This document shows, one piece after another, positions 57,874-64,000 of a stretch of DNA of 64,000 nt. The notes beneath the pieces are model-generated. The model saw nothing but the letters and a program-made list of their open reading frames with translations, ran no database searches and was not told the origin of the DNA. The stretch's first letter is position 1, and every line of letters begins with the position of its first letter. The stretch covers positions 22,317,686-22,381,685 of the forward strand of contig OZ022261.1 in the NCBI GenBank assembly GCA_963978905.1. The letters run 5' to 3'. The DNA is from Trichostrongylus colubriformis (lineage: Eukaryota; Nematoda; Chromadorea; Rhabditida; Trichostrongylidae). The translations under genes and the position numbers were made by a program.

Positions 57874-60679
57874 ATACCCATCAGGAGACTGTAACAGAGC
57901 GAGGCGGTACCAGCACCAGCAGGCGAGGTCCCACCTTTCGAAGGACAGCCAGGAGTGGAGTAGGAAACGCAGTGACAGGCGATACCTCTGTATCAAGTAA
58001 TTTTGTACCGATTACAAATGATCACACTTATTCAGCGATACTCTTCAAACTACCAATGATTTTTTTGAATTTTATCAGCGATTGATAATTTTCAGATATT
58101 CGTCAGGAGACTGTATCAGAGCAAGGCGATGCAAATACCAGAAGACGAGGCATTACCTTTCGAAGGACGGCTGGAAATGGAGAACGAAACCCAGTGGCGG
58201 GCGATACCACTGTATCAAGTAATTTTGTACCGATTACAAATGATAACCCTTATTCAGCGATACTCTTCAGATTACTAATGGTTTTTCGGTATTTTATCAG
58301 CGACTGATATTCTTTTAGATATTCATCTAGAGACTGTGACAGAGGGCGGCGGTACCAGCACCAGAAGGCGAGGTCCCACCTTTCGAAGGACAGCCAGGAG
58401 TGGAGTAGGAAACACAGTGACGGGCGATACCTCTGTATCAAGTAATTTTGTACCGATTACAAATGATCACCCTTATTCAGCAATACTCTTCAGATTACTA
58501 ATGGTTTTCGGTATTTTATCAGCGACTGATATTCTTTTAGATATTCGTCTAGAGACTGTAACAGGGGGCGGCGGTACCAGCACCAGAAGACGAGGCATTA
58601 CCTTTCGAAGGACGGCTGGAAATGGAGAACGAAACCCAGTGGCGGGCGATACCACTGTATCAGGTAGTTTTGCACCGTTACAAATGATCACTCTTATTAA
58701 GCATACTCTTCATATTACTAATGGTTTTTCGGTATTTTATCAGCGACTGATATTCTTTTAGATATTCATCTAGAGGCTGTAACAGAGCGAGGCGGTACCA
58801 GCACCAGCAGGCGAGGTCCACCTTTCGAAGGACAGCCAGGAGTGGAGTAGGAAACACAGTGACGGGCTACACCTCTGTATCAAGTAATTTTGTACCGATT
58901 ACAAATGATCACCCTTATTCAGCGATACTCTTCAAACTACCAATGTTTTTTTTGAATTTTATCAGCGATTGATAATTTTCAGATATTCGTCGGGAGACTG
59001 TATCAGAGCAAGACGATGCGAATACCAGAAGACGAGGCATTACCTTCCGAAGGACGGCTGGAAATGGAGAACGAAATCCAGTGGCGGGCGATACCACTGT
59101 GTGAGGTAATTTTGCACCGATTACAAATAATCAGCCTTATTCAGCAGTACTCTTCAGATTACTAATTTTTTTTTCGGTATTTTATCAGCGACTGATATTC
59201 TTTTAGATATTCATCTAGAGACTGTAACAGAGGGCGGCGGTACCAGCACCAGAAGGCGAGGTCTCCCGTTTCGAAAGACGGCTGGAAATGGAGAACGAAA
59301 CCCGGTGACGGGCGTTACCACTGTATCAGATAATTTTGCTCCGTTACAACTGATCACTCTTATTCAGCATACTCTTCATATTACTAATGGTTTTTCGGTA
59401 TTTTATCAGCGACTGATATTCTTTCAGATATTCTTCAAGAGTATGTAACACAGCGAGGCGGAATGAGCACCAGAGGAAGATCTCTCAAGTTTCGCAGGAC
59501 GGTTAGGACTAAAGCAGGAAACCCAGTGACAGGCGATACCACTGTAGCAGGTAGTTTTGCACCGATTACAAATGATCACTCTTATTCAGCAGTACTCTTC
59601 AGATTACTAATGGTTTTTCGGTATTTTATCAGCGACTGATATTCTTTCAGATATTCATCAAGAGTATGTAACACAGCGAGGCGGAATGAGCACCAGAGGA
59701 AGATCTCTTACATTTCGCAGGACGGTTAGGACTAGAGCAGGAAACCCAGTGACGGGCGACACCACTGTAGCAGGTCATTTTTCACTGATTGCACGTGATA
59801 CTATGAAGTTTGTAACGCTCTGTCTCGGAGTGCTTATGATTTTTAGAAAATTTTATCTTCAAATATATTCCTTCCAGGTATTCATCAAGACGCTGAAGCA
59901 CGGTGAGGCCTAAGAGGCACCAGCACACGGGTTGCTGAGGCACAAGGAAGGGGGGATACTGAGGAGGGATGTTTCCCCATGCGCGATCCCACTGAAGCAG
60001 GTAATTTTTTCACTGATTGCATCTGATAGTATAAGATTTATCACGCTTTGTTTTAGATTACCTATGATTTGGAAAATTTTATCGTCAAATGTGATCCTTC
60101 CAGATATCCATCAAGAAACTGGAGCACGGCGAGGCCAAAGAGGCACTAGAAGAGGAGCTACTGTGGCACAAGGAAGGGGTGATACTGAGGAAGAAGGTTC
60201 CCCTATGCGCGATCTCACAGAAGCAGGTAATTTTATTTCACTGATTGCATCTGATATTATAAGATTTACCACGCTCTGTTTTAGACCGCCTTTGATTAGG
60301 AAAATTTTATCCTCAGATGTGATCCTTTCAGATATCCATCAGGAAACTGAAGCACGGCGAGGCCGAAGAGGCACTAAAAGAGGAGCTACCGTGGCACAAG
60401 GAAGGGGTGATACCGAGGAAAGAGGTCCCCTCATGCGCGATCCCACTGAAGCAGGCAGTTTTTCAATGATTGCATCTGATATTACGAAGCTTATAATGAT
60501 CTCTCGGGCAACTTATGATTTTCACAGAATTGTATCGTCAAATGTAATCCTTTCAGATAATCAGCGAGATATTGGAGCACGACGAGGCGAAATAGATATA
60601 ACACGGCAAAATACTGACTCCCAGTAAAGGGGTTAGGACGTAGAAAGAGGTGTTCTGATGCGCGACACCACCGGAGCAG
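57874..60679 (+). repeat. Tandem array of 123-nt phase 1-1 exons, 13 units
   Basis: Exons 57874-57996, 58096-58218, 58319-58441, 58541-58663, 58762-58883, 58983-59105, 59207-59329, 59428-59550, 59651-59773, 59878-60000, 60104-60226, 60332-60454 and 60557-60679. All follow a TTTCAG/TTTTAG/TTCCAG acceptor. Twelve are 123 nt (41 codons); 58762-58883 is 122. Period is 221-228 bp with ~100 bp introns. Each starts and ends in phase 1, so any number can be spliced without a frame change. The product is Arg/Gly/Thr-rich: first-type units read IHLETVTEGGGTSTRRRGP, last-type units read ETEARRGRRGTKRGATVAQG. Defects: one frameshift (58762 copy), stops in 58983, 59878 and 60557, donor AT at 59330, donor GC at 60455. 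The next exon (60826) continues in phase into the Helitron protein. Confidence 0.8.
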
Positions 60680-60825
60680 GTAACTTTTCACAGATTCGAT
60701 CTGCTTCCATAGTTTCGTAGTTTCGTCGATGATCGTAATAATCACCTCATTTGTGTTCGTGCAAGTACACAAAATGGGAAGTGTACTTTATTGGTATTCA
60801 ATTGCATGAATCTGTATTGTTTCAG

Positions 60826-63800
60826 CCGTTGTAGACGTGCCTCGAAGAAGTCGAGGACGACCCAGAGTTTATTCCAGTGCGAACGAGCGTCAACGAAGTA
60901 GACGTGAGAGGGAATCTTCGCAGGAAAGAGTTGCTCGCATGCAAGCCGATTCCTTACGCCATCGCCAAAGAAGGGCACAGGGAAGCACAGAAGAGCGCAC
61001 CGCACGTCAAGAAGGAGAAGCTGAAAGTCAGCGACTGTGACGTGCGAGAGAAACGAGTGAACAGCGAGCCGTACGTCAAGAGGAAGAAGCTAACGTTGCG
61101 GCTAAGACGTGCGAGGGAAACCAGTGAGGAGCGGGCCGCACCTCAAGAGGAAGAAGCTGAACGTCGTCGGTTAAGACGTGCGAGGGAAGCCAGTGAGGAG
61201 CGGGCCGCACGTCAAGAGGACGAAGCGGAACGTCGGCGGTTGAGACGTGAGAGGGAAACGAGCCAAGAGCGGTCCGTACGTCAAGAGGAAGATGTCGAGC
61301 GTCAACAACGTAGAGAGAGACGTGAGGCCTCTGAAGAAAGGCGTCTTCGTCTCACAGCCGATGCTTAGCGCCACCGAGAACGTCGTAATCCTCCTTCGAC
61401 ATATTGTGGAGTGGGTTTAAGAAGTCGTTCAGTGGAACCGAACCACCTTGGTGGACTGGATCGGATTTGTGAGAACTGCGAAGCTCTCCACTTCATTTGT
61501 GAAGTGAAGCCGTAGCACCCAGACCGTTTTTTTTTTCGAGTGCTGTGACTTGGGTCGCATCAATTTCAATTTCTTTGAAGACTTTCCTGATGAATTACGT
61601 AGTCTCTTTGTTCGAGATCCTGCTCAAACAGAGGAACATCTACGCAAACAAAGAAATTTCATGGAAAACATCCGAAACTTCAACTCAGCTTTGGCAATGG
61701 CCTCCATGGGGCCTAAGTGGACGTCATCAGAGGTCGAGGTCCATACTGCTATCGTATACATGGGCAGGTCTACCATCGTGTTGGCCTACTTCATCCGCAA
61801 GAAGGAGAGGAACGACGATACGGTCAAATTTATATCCTTGACACTGAAATGGCCGCTCAGCAACGTCTCGGAAATGTAAGAAATGTCGACTGTGATCCAG
61901 ATCTGATGCGTTTCCTAAGTGAGCTGATCTCCAGGGTAAACGTCTATGCACAGTCATTCAAAATGATGAGTGAAGTGGAGCAAGCAGAGATTGCTTTGGC
62001 AGAAAGCGAAAATCGACTTCCTGTGAGCATCAGGATGGTATTCGAGGAGAGCAGAGAACGTGGATTGGCCCGTCGGCAATACGACATTCCGACGGCCAAT
62101 GAAGTTGCGGTGGTTTATGTTGGAGAGGACAATGACGTTCCCACAACAAGAAGTCTTGCAGTTCATTTGCGTAGACCAACAGGGGAACAGCTGACCAACA
62201 TTCGCGACATTGACAAGATTTGTGACCCGCTAACCTACCCGCTTCTTTTTCCAACTGGCGCAGGAGGGTGGGATCCCAGCCTGACAAACAGTTCAGGTGG
62301 TCGTATCACGCAGAAGGACTACTACTCCTATCTGTTTTCCATACGTGACACATTTAATCCGATCCTACACGCAGGAAAATTATGCCAGCAGTTTGCTGTT
62401 GATGCCTATGTGAAAATCGAACAAAATCGTCTAAATTTTCGACGTCAGAATCAATTACGTTTACGTGCAGACTCCTACAGGGGACTTCAAGATTATGTAG
62501 CCGGAGAAGAAGCATCCGGACCTCCAGGGCGTCGCGTTATTCTGCCTTCGACTCACATTGGATCCCCGAGAGCAATGCAGCAATCATTCCAAGACGCCAT
62601 GGCTATTGTGGCCCGCTTTGGTAAACCAACTTACTTTTTGACGATGACCTGCAATCCGCGGGAAAGAAATTCAGGAGAATCTATTCGCTGGGCAGACGCC
62701 GTCTGATCGTCCCGATCTGACATCGCGCGTGTTCAATGCAAAGCTAATGGAACTTTGCACCGATTTGTTCATAAAACACGTTCTCGGTGAAGTACAAGCG
62801 TACGTGTACGTCGTCGAAATCCAAAAACGTGGTTTGCCTCACTGCCATATGCTTTTGATAATGAAGGAAGGATGGAAAGTGCGCACTTCTGAACAAATAG
62901 ACGGAGCGGTCAGCGCCGAAATTCGAAACCCACAAGTGGAGCCGGAGCTTTACGCTGCCATTACTTCCTATATGATACATCGGAAATGTGGTGCGGTGGT
63001 CCCTAATTCACCGTGTATGCAAGGTTGCTCCTGTTCCAAGAAATTTCCAAAACCATTGCGAGAGCAAACTTCAGCAGAAGCAGATGGATATCCACAATGC
63101 AGAAGACGCAATCTCTTTCCAGCTAAAATACATGGAGCTGCGTATAGCGACGAGTGGGTTGTGCCAACGAATCCATACCTGATACTTAAATATAATTGTC
63201 ACATGAGCATGGAGATTTGTGGAATGATTTCCGCCGTCAAATATCTCTATAAGTACATTTTCAAAGGACCGGACCGTGCGATCATCAACATCGAGAGTGC
63301 AGACGAGCAAGATGAAATAAAGCAACACCTTAACATAAGATATGTCTCCGCTCCCCAAAGTATATACAGAATTTTTGGCTTCCCAGTTCAGGATAAGTCA
63401 CACACTGTGTATAGGTTGGCGGTGCTTTGCCAGACTTCCAAACCGTCTACTTCTCTGAAGGTGCTGAACAGGAATCTTTGAGCCGTGCGCAGAGATCGTT
63501 CACAACGCTGACAGCATATTTTCATCTGAACCCAATGTGCTCAAATCTTCGACGGCACTTCACGAACGGAACTTTCTGTGGACGCCAGAACTCTCTATTA
63601 TTATCAGATTCCTGAATACTTTACGTTTCACCGCGATCGAGGATGGAGACCGAGAAAACGTGGTATCAAACAGGTTGGAAGGATATATACAGTCTCACCG
63701 AGGGACACTGAAAGATACAGTTTACGGATTCTTCTGCTAAACATCAAAGGGAGCTCCTCCTTCCAAGATCTTCGTACCGTTGATGGAACAACATATGCTA

Positions 63801-64000
63801 CTTTTGCTGATGCAGCCAAAGCTGCTGGATTCTTAGATGACGACACATACCTCCGCGAAAGCCTTTTGGAAGCGGCGCATTATCAGTCGCCAGCAGCACT
63901 CAGAAACTTTTTTGTGTGCTTACGTGTAGTTCATGCTCAAGAACTGTGGGACGACTTCGCTGGATCAATGTCTGATGATTTTGTTCATCAAGGAATGGAC
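60826..64000 (+). pseudogene. Helitron Rep/helicase, N-terminal and Rep part (runs off the window)
   Basis: Rolling-circle transposon protein. It begins after GTTTCAG with VDVPRRSRGRPRVY, an AT-hook-like GRPR. About five ~22-residue Arg/Glu repeats (RRARETSEERAARQEDEAE) follow, then a C-x2-C motif (RICENCEALHF near 61465). The Helitron-like N-terminal domain is split over 61550-61879 and 61717-62706 (RIHGQVYHRVGLLHPQ, then GRRVILPSTHIGSPRAMQQ, LTMTCNPR). The Rep domain (62729-63481) has the HUH-type motif GLPHCHMLL near 62836 and the tyrosine motif KYLYKYIFKGPDRA near 63238. 63427-64000 continues (LRTVDGTTYATFADAAKAAG). Frameshifts near 61030, 61720, 62660, 63420 and 63615 and stops near 61366 and 61515 break it. 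The helicase half is outside. Confidence 0.9.

Noticed and set aside
57874..60679. CRISPR-like array (regular repeats and spacers)
   Set aside because: Units are 222-228 bp with splice sites and reading frames in a eukaryotic genome; the spacers are themselves similar to each other.

Overview
The window looks like a nematode genome, most likely a clade V strongylid such as a hookworm. The reasons are short exons with TTTCAG-type acceptors, one animal fibronectin type III (FN3) gene spread over small exons, and dense dispersed repeats with mariner, Tc1, RTE, Ty3/gypsy and Helitron remains. The species is inferred, not proven. There are no prokaryotic-style genes.

1-12972 (+): the 3' part of one host gene. 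Eighteen exons join in a single frame (2367 nt, 788 codons plus stop) and encode about eight FN3 domains followed by a C-terminal hydrophobic anchor, the layout of the FNDC3 family. The 5' end lies upstream of the window. Its introns hold a ~1 kb inverted-repeat element, a GC-rich ~250 bp hairpin and a diverged tandem repeat. 12973-17000 is intergenic, with a ~1.07 kb inverted-repeat element. 17008-19060 is a decayed jockey/CR1-like non-LTR retrotransposon.

19420-33200: a ~145 bp satellite split by a 12.6 kb Ty3/gypsy-type LTR retrotransposon (19866-32498), read on the minus strand. Its order is 5' LTR, gag with a damaged zinc knuckle, an env-like membrane protein, protease, reverse transcriptase (RT), RNase H, integrase, a Pro/Ser-rich ORF, a UPF1/MOV10-like superfamily 1 (SF1) helicase and the 3' LTR. 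The helicase cargo and the env-like block ahead of protease are unusual. All parts are mutated.

33200-44360: a TACACA microsatellite, then gene-poor DNA with dispersed repeats, a 224 bp MITE and a 280 bp tandem array. 44359-48001 is a mariner-type MITE into which an RTE element inserted, with both target duplications visible. Then follow more copies of the 280 bp family, a 604 bp nested foldback element with an 8 bp target duplication, a minus-strand RTE fragment, two mariner pseudogenes, a second copy of the 224 bp MITE and a nested Tc1-like element.

51400-64000 (+): an array of repeated exons, almost all exactly 123 nt and all in phase 1-1, repeating every ~222-228 bp. It leads in phase into the N-terminus of a Helitron Rep/helicase that runs off the right edge. 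Nine copies are still open. One copy is interrupted by a mariner, and removing the transposon and one TA restores exactly 123 nt. This exon array joined to a Helitron, and the helicase-bearing LTR element, are the two most unusual systems here.
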